NCBI GenBank assembly: GCA_963838495.1
Contig: CAWIRC010000001.1
Location: 2,542,001 to 2,606,000, forward strand
DNA: 64,000 nt
Reading direction: 5' to 3'
Origin: JBEKIK01 sp963838495
GTDB lineage: Bacteria; Planctomycetota; Planctomycetia; Pirellulales; Thermoguttaceae
The notes under the pieces were generated by a model. It saw nothing but the letters and a program-made list of their open reading frames with translations. It had not been told where the DNA came from and searched no databases. The position numbers were made by a program, and so were the translations under genes. Positions 63,631 through 64,000 of this stretch are shown here, piece by piece. The stretch's first letter is position 1; each line of letters opens with the position of its first letter.

Positions 63631-64000
63631 CTATTCCTCCTCCTCTTCCTTGACTTTCGAGCGGGCGATGATCTCTTGCATGACGTTGCCGGGCACGATG
63701 TCGTAGTGGCTCAGTTCGATGGAGTAGCTGCCGCGCCCGCCGGTGATGCTCGACAGGCTGCGGGCGTAGGTGGTAACTTCGGCCAGGGGGACTTCGGCAA
63801 TTACGGTTTGCAGATCGCCGCCGGCGGAGTCCATGGAAAGCACGCGGCCGCGCCGGCCGGACATATCGGAGTTGATGTCGCCCACGTTGGCCGTAGGCAC
63901 GGTGACTTCGATCCGCACGATGGGCTCCAAGAGCGCCGGCTTGGCCTCTTGAAACACCTTGCGGAAGACCATCGAGCCGGCCGTTTTGAAGGCCTGCTCG
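63631..64000 (-). CDS. fusA: Elongation factor G, C-terminal part
   Basis: The 3' end of an EF-G gene continuing past the right edge. Visible are the end of domain IV (QAFKTAGSMVFRKVFQEAKPALLEPIVRIEVTVPTANVGDINSDMSGRRGRV) and domain V (AEVPLAEVTTYARSLSSITGGRGSYSIELSHYDIVP), then an acidic KVKEEEEE tail. EF-G moves tRNA and mRNA through the ribosome. Several EF-G paralogues exist in planctomycetes, so whether this is the main translation factor cannot be told from this end. Confidence 0.88.
   Translation of the reverse strand, partial: EQAFKTAGSMVFRKVFQEAKPALLEPIVRIEVTVPTANVGDINSDMSGRRGRVLSMDSAGGDLQTVIAEVPLAEVTTYARSLSSITGGRGSYSIELSHYDIVPGNVMQEIIARSKVKEEEEE

Noticed and set aside
1..64000. tRNA or rRNA genes
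   Set aside because: I saw no cloverleaf with TTCGA/GG-type arms or rRNA sequence in the gaps read; a covariance-model search was not possible here.

Overview
The window looks like a chromosome segment from a planctomycete, probably a metagenome-assembled or error-prone long-read assembly. The evidence for planctomycetes is a DUF1559 type-IV-pilin-like protein, autotransporter-type beta-strand repeat proteins (one ending in PEP-CTERM), a planctomycete-style lipoprotein with a transthyretin-like fold, a zinc-ribbon/STN-repeat membrane protein, and lipid A/LPS core genes. There are also many dispersed palindromic repeats between genes and, in three places, apparently inside genes. About 25 single-base frameshifts interrupt otherwise well-conserved genes, including hisB, rhaA and LPS genes. 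Most are explained by one missing or extra base, often in a homopolymer, so I treat them as likely sequence errors and annotate whole genes.

Layout. 0-4 kb: surface/secreted proteins on the minus strand. 4.5-11.5 kb: secreted S1/P1 nuclease, deoC, an MFS transporter, an exported LOG-domain protein, AMP nucleosidase and a glucan-phosphatase-like dual-specificity phosphatase, which together suggest nucleotide salvage. 11.9-17.4 kb: two convergent ABC exporters flanking a Tyr/Thr/Pro-rich secreted protein. 17.6-22.1 kb: a molybdenum hydroxylase operon (2Fe-2S subunit, Mo subunit, XdhC, MocA). 22.1-31.4 kb: rhamnose permease and isomerase, a TPR protein, a Tat-exported aldo-keto reductase and a large BNR/beta-strand PEP-CTERM protein. 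31.5-33.2 kb: an AT-rich accessory island (higBA, a proteasome-like Ntn-hydrolase candidate, an HTH remnant).

33.2-37.7 kb: lipid A/LPS core genes (lpxK, GT9, LPS-core kinase, GT4). 37.8-41.5 kb: hisD-hicAB-hisC-hisB. 41.7-45.0 kb: STN-repeat protein and GH28 polygalacturonase. 45.4-46.6 kb: DAHP synthase preceded by a leader peptide with seven consecutive aromatic codons and a terminator, which looks like a transcription attenuator. 46.8-50.1 kb: a single-chain nuclease-methyltransferase (type ISP/IIG-like). 50.4-56.9 kb: a terminase-like HTH protein, membrane protein, lipoprotein, GT87-like mannosyltransferase and ComEC. 57.1-64 kb: serine acetyltransferase, a double M16 peptidase, a DUF433/DUF5615 toxin-antitoxin-like pair, hypotheticals and the end of EF-G.

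The strongest candidates for something undescribed are the aromatic attenuator of aroF, the palindromic elements read in frame inside lpxK, xdhC and a lipoprotein signal peptide, the two toxin-antitoxin loci with apparently leaderless promoters that share a CTATAAT half-site, and the proteasome-like protein.
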